A stretch of DNA of 64,000 bases, taken from assembly GCA_037179335.1 (NCBI GenBank), contig JAKZHN010000003.1, positions 620,001-684,000 of the forward strand, given 5' to 3'. Origin of the DNA: Cyclaneusma minus. Lineage: Eukaryota > Ascomycota > Leotiomycetes > Marthamycetales > Marthamycetaceae. Positions 46,486-55,924 of the stretch are shown here, one piece after another (position 1 is the first letter of the stretch; each line of letters begins with the position of its first letter). The position numbers and the translations under genes are program-made. The notes beneath the pieces are model-generated. The model was not told where the DNA came from, made no database searches, and saw only the letters and a program-made list of their open reading frames with translations.

Positions 46486-48675
46486 TTAATCTATCTGCAT
46501 CTTCTCCCCCTTGTTCTTAGGCTCTTCAGGCTCGGAATCTTCGTCGTCACCCTCACTGCCCGAAGTAGCGGAGGGATCTTGCTCAACGACGTCCTCCGGC
46601 TCCTCAACGTCCTCGTCCTTGGTGGGATCGTAGGGGGTGGGTTGTGAGTCGAAAAACCACATAGGCTCCTTCTTCTCGTCGGATTCGAAGTCGAAATCGG
46701 ACTCCCGATACGGTCCGGCTTCAAACTCGTCATCGGCCTCGTTGTCTTTGTCCTCGAGCTCCTCCCTCGCCTTCTTCTTTGTTTCCATATCCTTATTAAA
46801 TTCCTCGAAAAAGACATCTGCGTCATAGCCATCTCCTTCAGCATCCTTCTGGTCCTCGCCCTTCTGACCTTCTGCGTCTGGGTCGTAAAACAAGTTCTCT
46901 GGATCATCCGGCTGAAAGCCGCCCCAGGATGGATCATTCACCGCAACCCACTTTGGAGCAGGGGGATCATTCTCTTTGTCAGATCCGTCGTCCTTGTCGG
47001 AGTCGGTTTCAACTTCCATTGCTCCGTTTGACTGGCGGGGCTGGACATTCTCTTGGGTGGTTGAGGATGGGAGATTTGGAGCGGGAGAGGATTGGCGGGA
47101 GGGCGGTGGCGTGACCATGGTGCTGGACTCGTTTTCGAGGATTGCCATGCGGCCGGGGTGTACGGGTGGGCCTGGTGGTGATTCTGATGATGGTTCAGGT
47201 GGGCCAACATCCTGCTGCGTGGATACCGGACTCGGATGATTTGAATCGGCCAGAGTAGGGACGGCAAGGTCTTTCCAAGGGTTGGCAGCAACACTACTGT
47301 CAGCATCAGCATTGCCGAGTCGCCTCAGCGGCCGAATCGGTGGTGGTGATTTGGGTGCTCCGATGTTCATCCTTGCCATACCCTCGCTGATGTCAGTGAG
47401 TCCCTCCGATTTTGCCAGCTTTGAGCCTCGCTCGCCCTCATCGTCACCTCTCTTTCTCTTCCCAAGGGAAGGGCCCAGTGATAACGAGCCAAATTTGAAG
47501 GAGAGTTCGTCGGAGGAACGAGCAGGTTTGGGCGGGGCAGGCTGGGCACTTTCGGTCATCGCTGAAGGAGGCTCGGAAATTGGTTGGCTGTCATCATTAA
47601 GGGAAAGGCCACCGAAATCCGGGAGTTCGATTTGCGAGTCGGGGGGCGGTGCTTGTTGTGGTAAAGCAGCATCAACTTGGCTGCTATTACTGGCACCGTT
47701 GGGATTATCCGGTGGTGATATGTCAACCTGTCCTTGTGAAAGCACCGGTGGAACCTGAGGAGGATCCGGCTGCGTGGAAGTATTCTCAGGAACGGGCTGA
47801 GCATCGCCAATAGAAAGGCTACCGAGATCTGGAAGCTCACTTGGAACCTCCGTGGTATCATATCGTTGTGCCTTGAATTTCTTCATGCTCCTCTGGCCAA
47901 TACGTTCCTTCCTGATTTCAACATCATCTCCTAAGTCATCATCATCTCTGGCTCTCTTCTTCGTGCATTTGGGAGGCGAGTTGCGATGCTCAAGCCGAGA
48001 AATACGGCCTTGAGAGGACTCGGGTTGTCCGACTGCAGCGACATCAGAACTTTGACCGGGAGTAGATTCGTCGCTGATGGGAACATGATGCTCAGGGGGA
48101 ATGAGTGAAGTCTCGACGCTGGATGGAGGAGCATCATGCAATTCCGTCTCACTTGGCTCGTTTCCTGTGTGAACTTCCCGTGACACTGCGGTATCTTCTG
48201 GCGAATCCACAGGCAAGCAAACCTCTGGATATTCCTTATGAGAATCTTCCAGGATCTCAGTGTCTGCTGTTTGGATATTCTGAATCGGTTCGTTCTCAAT
48301 GACCATCGACCCCTCCACAATGTTTGTATCATCGGCCAAATTGTTCTCTCGGATTTGCGATTCAATCTCAGTTATGGCACCACCAGCTTGCGGTCCAGCA
48401 TTTTCCAAAATCGTCGGATTCGTTGATAATGACAAAGTCGTAGTCGAAGGGCCCCCATTCAAACCAAAGTGGGCACGAAACAAGTCGGTCGATGTAGGCT
48501 GGTGAGTCGCAATGGTCTGAAAACCCTGGTGATGAGAGCGCATGGCCATATCCTGCGTTTGAGATGGAGTTTGTGAGTTTAATGTTTGCTGCATTTCCTC
48601 TTGGTAGCGAGCATCGCTGGCTGGTAGTGTGGGAATTTGGGCCCAGCTCGAGGGGGTTGGTGTAAAAGCTGTCAT
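46486..48675 (-). CDS. Acidic, largely disordered orphan protein (or 3' part of the gene starting at 51,013)
   Basis: 729 residues if read from the ATG at 48,675 (MTAFTPTPSSWAQIP). It is rich in Pro, Ser, Asp and Glu, with no folded domain I recognise. Short recurring phrases LPDLGSLSIGD, LPDFGGLSLNDD and FKFGSLSLG suggest an internal repeat. The C-terminus holds WVAVNDPSWGGFQPDDPENL and YDADVFFEEFNKDME and ends in an acidic tail before GEKMQID. The frame is open for 91 more codons upstream, overlapping the frame of the membrane gene. A 70-bp GTAGCA..GTGCAG intron (48,678-48,747) would fuse the two into 1,485 residues in frame, but its donor is weak and no clear branch site is seen. One gene or two remains open. 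Confidence 0.6.
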   Translation of the reverse strand: MTAFTPTPSSWAQIPTLPASDARYQEEMQQTLNSQTPSQTQDMAMRSHHQGFQTIATHQPTSTDLFRAHFGLNGGPSTTTLSLSTNPTILENAGPQAGGAITEIESQIRENNLADDTNIVEGSMVIENEPIQNIQTADTEILEDSHKEYPEVCLPVDSPEDTAVSREVHTGNEPSETELHDAPPSSVETSLIPPEHHVPISDESTPGQSSDVAAVGQPESSQGRISRLEHRNSPPKCTKKRARDDDDLGDDVEIRKERIGQRSMKKFKAQRYDTTEVPSELPDLGSLSIGDAQPVPENTSTQPDPPQVPPVLSQGQVDISPPDNPNGASNSSQVDAALPQQAPPPDSQIELPDFGGLSLNDDSQPISEPPSAMTESAQPAPPKPARSSDELSFKFGSLSLGPSLGKRKRGDDEGERGSKLAKSEGLTDISEGMARMNIGAPKSPPPIRPLRRLGNADADSSVAANPWKDLAVPTLADSNHPSPVSTQQDVGPPEPSSESPPGPPVHPGRMAILENESSTMVTPPPSRQSSPAPNLPSSTTQENVQPRQSNGAMEVETDSDKDDGSDKENDPPAPKWVAVNDPSWGGFQPDDPENLFYDPDAEGQKGEDQKDAEGDGYDADVFFEEFNKDMETKKKAREELEDKDNEADDEFEAGPYRESDFDFESDEKKEPMWFFDSQPTPYDPTKDEDVEEPEDVVEQDPSATSGSEGDDEDSEPEEPKNKGEKMQID

Positions 48676-51013
48676 TCCTGCACGACCCTCGGGGTATTTC
48701 TGGTATCTGGAACGACGATGATTGAGTTGGAAATTCAAAACTGCTACGGGCATTCTGAAAATTGCTCGATGTTCCAAATTGAGGGAAGAGACTGGCATCA
48801 TTCGAGCGGCTGGTATCGATTCCAACTTCAGAATTGCTAGAGAAATGCACAGGCAAAGTGGGTCCGGAGGTGACGGGTGCAGTCGTAACATCGGGGGAGG
48901 GTTGGACCTCTTGCTCGATCTCCGCGGGAAGAGCCACATCGATGGCATTGACTTGAATGCTTGGCAGAGCGGCAGGATGATTGATGGTCTCGTCGCCGTA
49001 TGTACTAGAGATCTCAGTCACAAGAGGGGTTTCAGCCTCTTGCTCTCTCTGAGAAAATGCACCAGCAACAATCTCGACTTCAACTGATTCCGTCTGTCCT
49101 CCAACTTCTGCCGACTGGCCTTCCTCTAATGCTCCCTCGACAACCTCGATTCCGGTTGGCTCGCTTCCCCCTCCAAACACTGCGGGCTGACCGCTCTCAG
49201 ATGCTGAGAGCATTGTCGCCAGACTGTTTCCGCCTTCAGATGGTGCAGGGATATCTCCATCAGATGCAGGGTGCATTTCTGCCTCGGAGCCGGTAGATGC
49301 GGCTTCAGTTTCATAAATCTGCTCCGCCGAGCCAACATTCTTCCTGGCAGACTTGGAGTTCTTTTCGAGGTCTCGGAGAAGTTCTAGCACAAAGATCTGT
49401 CCGCAAACATGCGGGTCGCAGCCCAAGAAGCTAACAGCGCTCTTCCCCTTTTTCTCAGGGGTGGCGCCACAGCGTACATATCCGCGACGCCTGCTGTATT
49501 TGCAGCTTTTCCAGAGCTGTTTCGTGCAGGGCGTTTCGAGCAAGCAGGGGAACTTCGGATGGCAGTTCTTCGGAGGATGTGAACAAAGGCGTTTTGGGGT
49601 GCAATCCCCCTGATGACCAGAGTTTTTCTCGCAAAAGTGAGCACCGCACTCAAGTCGCTGCCCACACGTCGGTTCCTCAATCTCCTCCCAATCCCGGCCA
49701 TCATCTCCATTCAGCGTATCCTGGATCGTCTTCGTCTGCTCCGAGATCCTGTCATCACGAGCCTTAAGCTCCCGCTTGGCGCCATCCCTCTCGTTGCAAA
49801 GCTGCATCTCCAGGCTCTCCCGCTTCCCTCGTTCCAGATTCAACTCGTCCAAGAGGGCATTGCACTCCACCTGGGCCTCATTTGCCGAACCCCAACCTAC
49901 CTGCTGTGTCGAGGCAGGCTCTGCGGGCGAGGAAGGGTCTGGCGATGTTGATGCCATGGTGCGGACCTCGGAGAGAGCGAGGACGACGCGACCTGACGAA
50001 GCAGGACCAGAACGCGGGGTTCCGGAGACAGTGCCGGTTCCACGCGGGGTTCCGGAGACACTGCCAGTTCCACCGCGGACTGGTCCTGCGACGCCGGTGC
50101 GGACGCCAGAGAGATCCAAGTCGAAGGTGGGATCTTGAGCGGCAGATGCGGGGGTGGCGGTGGAGGAGCAGCTCGTTGGGGAAGTATTGCAGGAGCAAGA
50201 GCAAGAACAGGAGCACGGGCGCTGGGACTGGGATTGGATGGTGGCCTTGAGGTCCGCCACAGCACTTGTCACAAGCTTCACCAACTGCTCCTTTGTCGAA
50301 TCGTCACGCGCCTGCTGGAAGAGTCGATATTGCCACTCTAGCGGGTCGGGGGGCTTTTCGTGCCATCCTGGCATTCCGAAGGGGATCTCCTCGCCAGTCC
50401 GAACGCTGGCACGAACGAGCTCAACAGAAGATTGACGGTCTTCGTCGGTCTGGGTTTGTGCGTCGGCGGTGGTGTTGGTCGTCGTCTGCGTACTCGTCGT
50501 CGTCATCGTCATCTTCGCCGTCGTCTGCGTTGAAGCAGAGCCAGGGGAGCGATGCTCTACCTCAAAAGCAATGTTCTTCGCTTGAGTCGGGGTCGGAATC
50601 AGAATCGGAACGAAGCGGCGGAGGTAGAAGTCGGGGCACAAAGCTCGCGCGAGGGTGAAGATGCAGCCTCGAGAGGCGCAGAGGAAGAGGGCGAAGCCGA
50701 GGGCACTCGAGAGCAAGAGCAAAAGCGGCCAGGCGGCGCTTCCGTGCGTCTCTAGTTGTCGTAGAGCTGAGCTACCTAGCCGCTCTGAGAGGACCATTGC
50801 GCTGTCCCCTACAAAGGGAAGGAGCCAGGAGACCATCTTGTGGACAAAGACAACATGTATCACCAGGTCGCTGGCGGTGAGGTGGTCGTTGTGGGGGAGG
50901 AGGGCGAAGAGGAATGCGGCGCAGTGGAGCGCGCAGATTGTCAGGAGAGAGAATTGAAGGAGCAGAGCTCCGTTGATGAAGCAGTGCATGTTGAGGCTTT
51001 CGAGGAGCGTCAT
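48368..51013 (-). CDS. Orphan membrane protein with NFX1-like Cys/His cluster
   Basis: 881 residues if the frame runs to its own stop; the last ~120 overlap the next frame and look less natural, so the true 3' end is probably near 48,700 or spliced into the downstream frame. Three hydrophobic segments occupy the first ~125 residues. A Thr/Gln-rich linker follows (TQTTTNTTADAQTQTDED), then a Cys/His cluster at about residues 450-545. It includes CGAHFCEKNSGHQGDC, reminiscent of NF-X1-type zinc fingers, then CSHPPKNCHPKFPCL and WKSCKYSRRRGY. The frame stays open upstream of the ATG (HQLDQLNNDNLANM), so a further 5' exon is possible. Function unknown; an NFX1-like finger on a membrane protein is unusual. 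Confidence 0.65.
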   Translation of the reverse strand: MTLLESLNMHCFINGALLLQFSLLTICALHCAAFLFALLPHNDHLTASDLVIHVVFVHKMVSWLLPFVGDSAMVLSERLGSSALRQLETHGSAAWPLLLLLSSALGFALFLCASRGCIFTLARALCPDFYLRRFVPILIPTPTQAKNIAFEVEHRSPGSASTQTTAKMTMTTTSTQTTTNTTADAQTQTDEDRQSSVELVRASVRTGEEIPFGMPGWHEKPPDPLEWQYRLFQQARDDSTKEQLVKLVTSAVADLKATIQSQSQRPCSCSCSCSCNTSPTSCSSTATPASAAQDPTFDLDLSGVRTGVAGPVRGGTGSVSGTPRGTGTVSGTPRSGPASSGRVVLALSEVRTMASTSPDPSSPAEPASTQQVGWGSANEAQVECNALLDELNLERGKRESLEMQLCNERDGAKRELKARDDRISEQTKTIQDTLNGDDGRDWEEIEEPTCGQRLECGAHFCEKNSGHQGDCTPKRLCSHPPKNCHPKFPCLLETPCTKQLWKSCKYSRRRGYVRCGATPEKKGKSAVSFLGCDPHVCGQIFVLELLRDLEKNSKSARKNVGSAEQIYETEAASTGSEAEMHPASDGDIPAPSEGGNSLATMLSASESGQPAVFGGGSEPTGIEVVEGALEEGQSAEVGGQTESVEVEIVAGAFSQREQEAETPLVTEISSTYGDETINHPAALPSIQVNAIDVALPAEIEQEVQPSPDVTTAPVTSGPTLPVHFSSNSEVGIDTSRSNDASLFPQFGTSSNFQNARSSFEFPTQSSSFQIPEIPRGSCRNDSFYTNPLELGPNSHTTSQRCSLPRGNAANIKLTNSISNAGYGHALSSPGFSDHCDSPAYIDRLVSCPLWFEWGPFDYDFVIINESDDFGKCWTASWWCHN

Positions 51014-51307
51014 GTTGGCGAGGTTGTCGTTGTTCAGCTGGTCGAGCTGATGAACTTCGTCGTTGTGTGTAGAGAAGGAGGAGCGGGTGCGCAGAATCGC
51101 GGAATAGCTTCAAGGGCTCACAGGGCCGCAAGCGCCGCGCAGCTCGCTAGCGCGGATGTTTTGAAGAAAATGACTGCAGGGGTAGTGGCGACAGAGTATT
51201 TTGGTATTGACAGAGGGGGTTGGTATTGACAGAGCATTGGCCGGCAGCTTTCAACTTGGCCAAGTTGCAACTTTGAGTGAGCGAGGTCACGGGAACACGG
51301 TCTGATA

Positions 51308-51470
51308 GAATTACTTGGATATTGCTGGATAGGTACTTTGAATATTCATAGTCACTCTGAATATTCTCAGTAATTTGGATATCCTCGATTGGATACTCTG
51401 AACACTCCCAGTTACTGTTGAATTCAAAATACTTCGAATATTTTCGAGTACTTTGATTTTTTCCAGTTGT
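51308..51470. repeat. 19-bp minisatellite, locus 4
   Basis: Register is clear for GGTACTTTGAATATTCATA, GTCACTCTGAATATTCTCA and GTAATTTGGATATCCTCGA, with looser units on both sides. It is the same family as loci 1-3. It lies about 295 bp upstream of the minus-strand ATG at 51,013, comparable to the spacing upstream of the two small membrane genes. Confidence 0.8.
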
Positions 51471-52429
51471 GAGTCAACGTTTTCAACAACAGCTTCAATT
51501 TCGAGATCAGATTCGTTTCTCAAGGCCAGGTTATTCTTTCAACACCAATTTGTTTTTCTAGTAATATGCGAACACGGGCCACCATTCTCTTATGCGTATT
51601 TCTCGGTACTCGTCGACGTCCAAATCTGGAAATGAGGCGGCTTTAATAAATCAAAGCATCGTTCATGGGCGGGTTAGAACGTTGGAGGTCGGAAGCGAAC
51701 AACATTGGGATCTGAATGCGTAGGAGATTGGGGTATTAAGAGTTTTGGTATGCCAGAGGACGGGCTGGGATGGCAGCGCTCGAGGGATCCAACTCTGCGG
51801 CGGAGGATACTGGAATACGAATACAGAGAAGGCCATGGTTTATTGAATCTCGAACTGGGAGAGGATGGCCCAGTGCAAGGTCTTCCAAGGGACTTGCTGG
51901 CTCCGCAAGTCTGAGTTTCTTCTGTGGTCTGCCAAGCTCCTCGTCGTAGCTGGAGTCGATCTCCTCATTGCTCTCTTCGCTGTTACCTTCCTTTGAAGTC
52001 ATTCATCCATCTCTACCTCGTCTCCAACCTTGACCACCGCGTTCTACTTCTCCCTCAGGCCTCAATTTCATCCACAGTTCTTGCTCTACCTCACTCACTC
52101 CATTATTTTCGCACCAATTCAAACCAAGACAGCCAAACCAGTTTCCCCCTCCCAAGTCAAAAGCCCTCTATCAGGTTCAAAGCTTCACAGTGCTCCCAAA
52201 ACAATCGCGCAGAAACCGCTACGATGCCCAGAAGACATTTCACAAGACTAGGCCTCACAAACCACAGGGCTCAGAACGAGATGATCTCAGAGATGGGCAA
52301 GGCTCGACTTGGAGAAGAAGAAGAGTTGGGGGATGTGGCAGCTTGGTGTTCTTTTATACATATCGAAGGGGCGGTGCCTCGGGATTTGGATTGGGACTGA
52401 GAGGTGAGCTTGGGCCTGGGGGCGAGGTT
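51471..52429. other. Intergenic region with weak small-ORF candidates
   Basis: Two short frames stand out slightly. Minus 51,736-52,002 is 88 codons with an acidic N-terminus (MTSKEGNSEESNEEID). Plus ~52,224-52,400 (MPRRHFTRLGLTNHRAQNE) is 58 codons. Neither has a recognised domain, intron or paralogue in the window, so I do not call them genes. Confidence 0.4.
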
Positions 52430-52945
52430 GAGCAAGAGTCAGATTTTGAAAGTGCTGGATCCAAGGGGTTCAACATTCGAAGTCGAGGTTCCGTTGATGG
52501 CGCCGGGACTGAGAGATGGCGGGGATACCGAGCATGAGGAGGAGCCTCAAGGCGACAACGAGCACTCTTGACGAGGAGTCGGAATTTGAGATTGCTGGAA
52601 CCAAGTTCTTCGGTATTTGAAGTCGAGGTGTGTCGGTCCGAACGATAAAGGTTGCTAAGACCCAACAGTATTCGATGGAACTAAGGGGGAGAGACCGAGG
52701 ATGTGGGAGCTTAAGGTTCCTTTTATGCACTTTCTAAAGGCTGGTGATTTTGAATGGAACTGAAGCATGAGTGGGCGTAAGAGGCGAGGTTGTGGATCAG
52801 AACGGAGGTTGAAGATAAAAGACGGTGGGCTGATGAATGTCCCAAAGAACTACTCTTGACGAGAACCCTTGGACGTAAAGTCGGATTTTGAGATTGCTGG
52901 AGGCTGTCGCCAAGGGGTTCGGCATTGGAAGTTGAGGTGCCGCTC
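52430..52945 (+). repeat. Three diverged copies of a ~60-bp repeat
   Basis: Copies at about 52,436, 52,574 and 52,880 share GAGTCGGATTTTGAGATTGC, TGGAACCAAGGGGTTC and a GAAGTCGAGGT end. The second and third are both preceded by a CTCTTGACGAG stretch. Spacing is uneven (about 140 and 305 bp). Translation of the region gives no continuous frame. Confidence 0.65.
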
Positions 52946-52997
52946 CCATGGAGCTAGACGACGACACTTGCTGCTACCTGGAGATAAGAAGTACCTA

Positions 52998-53603
52998 CCT
53001 ACCTTAGCGGAACGGGGGGATCTGGAGTTACGGTATTAACACGGTTGCGCCACCGGTTGCAACGTTGAAAAACGATACGACGGTATCGATTCCGTTGCGC
53101 CACTATTATTATTTGCAATCTCTATTTTTAAAAAAATCCAAAAACTGCCCTGCCTTTATTTAAATTCAAACTTGCAGCCTATAGATTTTTTCACTTTTTT
53201 TTACTTTTTTTTATTTTTATAATTTACAAGCATTTACATTTACTATTACACTATCACAGCATTTAATTATACAATATATTTAAAGAAAATTACTATATAA
53301 GCTACTCAGCCAATAGCTATACAAGCAGTCATAGCCATTAACTGCAAACTTGAAACTATTTACAGCTGCCAGCTATAAATAGCTTTAAATTTGCAGCCAA
53401 TAGCTATGGCTGCGCAAGCAGCCGGCAGTGGCTATAAAGTAGAATTATAATTGCGCGGTTGTATAGAAATAATTGGTTGCAAAATAATAATGGTTTTATA
53501 GTGGCATAACTAATTTTAGTTACGCAATAGTATTGACACCGTTTAATTTTAAAATACCGTGTCGACACCGTAGTTCCAGATCCCCCCCTTCCGCTAAGGT
53601 AGG
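52998..53603. mobile_element. TA-flanked MITE with terminal inverted repeats
   Basis: A 606-bp element with TA at both edges (52,996-52,997 and 53,604-53,605). The left end CCTACCTTAGCGGAACGG is the inverse of the right end. Homology extends through GGGGGGATCTGGA and TACGGT..ACACGGT, about 45-50 bp in all. The interior is AT-rich and RIP-like, with GC retained near the left end. It has no coding capacity and differs from the MITE at 33,280. TA duplication suggests a Tc1/mariner/pogo origin. Confidence 0.8.
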
Positions 53604-54428
53604 TAGGGATAGAGCATTTGTGAGCTTGGGGCTGCTTTTATGCTGACCAAGAGGCTGAAGGTTGTGAGATTGGGAACAAGACTAGACGTTCCGAGCCTCA
53701 CCGCGGTAGGGAACCTCACATTAATGGACTTACCGGCGGCACTAGCTTGCGGCACTGGCGAGGCAACTTGGTATAGAAGACCTCCTTGATCTTCTCCATT
53801 ACTTTCTCTTTCTCTCACGTTTATACCGAGATCCTGCGGGATGGACCCCTATATGAAAAAAATCCAATTGCGCTACTAAGGAGAAGGATGCCTGTCGATG
53901 GCACTGGCCGGGCTACCGCTGACCAGCCGATTTCTGGTGCCCCCCTGGAGTAAAGGAATCAAGGAGGATGACTGCGCTTGTGGAGGACGGCTGCTGCTAT
54001 CTGGCGGTACTGGGTGAAAAGGAGAGGCTCGGGGCAGGAGGATAAGGATTGGGAAGAGATAGAGATGGGACTGACGGAAATTGGAGAAAAAAAGAAGAGG
54101 GGGAACTTGAAAGGTACCTATGAGAGTGATTTTGAAGAAGACGGGTAATGGGAAAGTGGGGAAGAGTGGGGCGGTAGATAAAGGGGACTGAGGGGGAGGA
54201 TGACAAGGCGGTTGGAAATTTGGAATGCTTTGAGGGTTTGCATTCGTTGGCCCTCGAGACAACGGTGGCCATCTAGGGTCTGGCAGTATTCACTTCAATG
54301 AGAGGTAATGCGTTCCAGTACCTTAGGTACGCGGGGATAGTACTGGGTGATGATACCTCTGGGTTTTAATCACTTGGAATATTTATGTCTCTATAGATTA
54401 TCACATGCAATAAGAGGAGAGAATATCC
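53604..54428. other. Transition to the right AT-rich block, no gene seen
   Basis: About 820 bp of ordinary composition. A 128-codon minus frame at 53,876-54,262 is Pro/Ser/Leu-rich low complexity, mirrored by purine-rich DNA, and is not convincing. Confidence 0.45.
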
Positions 54429-54600
54429 ATTTCCAATGTCTATTTTATAAATGCCAGGCACAGCCAACGGCCTTAAAGCTCGCCAGCCAAAAGGGGGCTT
54501 TGCTTTTTAGCTTTTTAAAGGCATTTAAAGCTTTGCTGGCTTTTTTAGAACTGGCTGGCGGATTTAAAGCTGGTCGGCTATAACGCTATATTATAATTTA
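54429..54600 (+). repeat. Repeat R, uninterrupted copy
   Basis: Runs from CCATTTCCAATGTCTATT through CAGCCAACGGCCTTAAAGC, CCAAAAGGGGGCTTTGC, TTTTTAAAGGCATTTAAAGC and GAACTGGCTGGCGG to GGTCGGCTATAACGC. The same order of blocks reappears from about 54,803 to beyond 61,945, split by three insertions. This copy therefore serves as the reference for the empty sites. Its nature is unknown. Confidence 0.8.
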
Positions 54601-54874
54601 AATTATATATAAAAAAATGGGCGGGAGAATTAAAAATAGCTGGCGGTTTGCAAAAAATGTTTCTAAAAAAATAGCGGTTTTTTAAAAACTTTATTTATAC
54701 GGTTTTTAGCTAGCTGGCTAGCTAAAAGCTTTATGCATTTTGCATGTAATTAATTGCCAATTAATTTTTTAATATAAAATTATTATATACAATAAAGAAA
54801 AATCTATTTTTTAATATTTAGTTTATAAATACCAAATATAGTCAATAATTTTAAAGCTTGCCAGCTAAAAGGGG

Positions 54875-55706
54875 CAAGGTGCGGGAAACTAAAAATTAAT
54901 ATATAAGAAATATATAGATTGAATACATCTAATATTAGCGCTTATTTAAATAAATTTGTAGTTTTATTTAAAAATCTAAAAAGTCTAAAATAAATATAGA
55001 AAAAGTGCCAAAAACTAGCATTATAAGCCAAGCTATATTATAAATTAATTTTTATTTAAAATATTAAAATAGTTTTATTATAATAGTAAAAAAAAGGTAA
55101 AAAGCTTTAAAACTAAATTTTATAGAATTTTTATTAAAAAAAGTATTAAAATCAAGGGTGATTTAAAATAAAAATTAAATATTTAAATATTTATTTTTAT
55201 TTAAATAAATAGTAAAATTAAGAAATTTAATATCTTTACTGGAAATTTCAAAAAATAATAGAATTAGATTTTATTTCTATAGCTTTAATATAGCGTTATA
55301 AAGAATTTATACAAAATAAATTCTAAAATTGCTTGCTTTTAGCTTTGCCAGAAATCATTTTTACAATTTTATAATTTAGAATAGTTAAATTTATACTAAT
55401 TTTTTTTTAAAAAAATGCATAAAATGCCAATTATAAATAATTTAAAGAGTGCATTAAACTATTTATATTATAGCGCTTTATATTGGGGCATAAATAATAA
55501 TGTAATTGGCTATTTAAGCACGGGCCCGGGGCTCCCCGAAATACTTTTGTATTAAAAATAAGTATAAAAGTACTTATCCCTTTTATCCCTTAGATTTTAT
55601 TTAAAAATTAAAAATTTCTATCTAATTTAACGACTTTTTTAAATAGTTAAAAACTATAGTTTTTGACTAATAATTTATCGAAACCCGTTTGATTTCCCGT
55701 ATTTTG
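54875..55706 (+). mobile_element. hAT-like non-autonomous element
   Basis: 832 bp. The left end is CAAGGTGCGGGAAACTAAAA; the inverse of the right end is CAAAATACGGGAAATCAAAC. The related copy at 11,726 starts CAGGGTACGGGAAACT. Target duplication: AAAAGGGG (54,867-54,874) against AAAAAAGG (55,707-55,714), which differ only by G-to-A. The empty site in R reads AAAAGGGG. Eight-base duplications with CAGGG-type ends are the hAT hallmark. There is no transposase frame; the interior is AT-converted apart from a GCACGGGCCCGGGGC island near 55,518. Confidence 0.85.
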
Positions 55707-55748
55707 AAAAAAGGGCTTTGCTTTTTAATTTTTTAAAGGTTTTAATAT

Positions 55749-55924
55749 TGAAATGCCCTCCTGGTGGTTCGAATTAACCTCCTGCCAAAATACCTTGGTT
55801 ATATGCAGGAAATTATGCTATCCCTGCATATATAAGCAAGGGAGGAATGCACAATATTTTTAAATTGTAAAATAGCTTTTTTTTAATATAATATATTTAA
55901 TAAATTTAGCATATATTAAATTTA
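55749..55924 (+). repeat. 5' LTR of the copia element
   Basis: Begins TGAAATGCCC and ends ..AAATTTA. It contains TGCATATATAAGC, a plausible TATA box. It is less AT-converted than the 3' copy at 61,135, for instance GCCCTCCTGG here against GCCCTTTTAA there. Confidence 0.85.

Noticed and set aside
53876..54262. 128-codon Pro/Ser-rich minus-strand frame
   Set aside because: Simple product of purine-rich DNA on the other strand; low complexity and no conserved motif.
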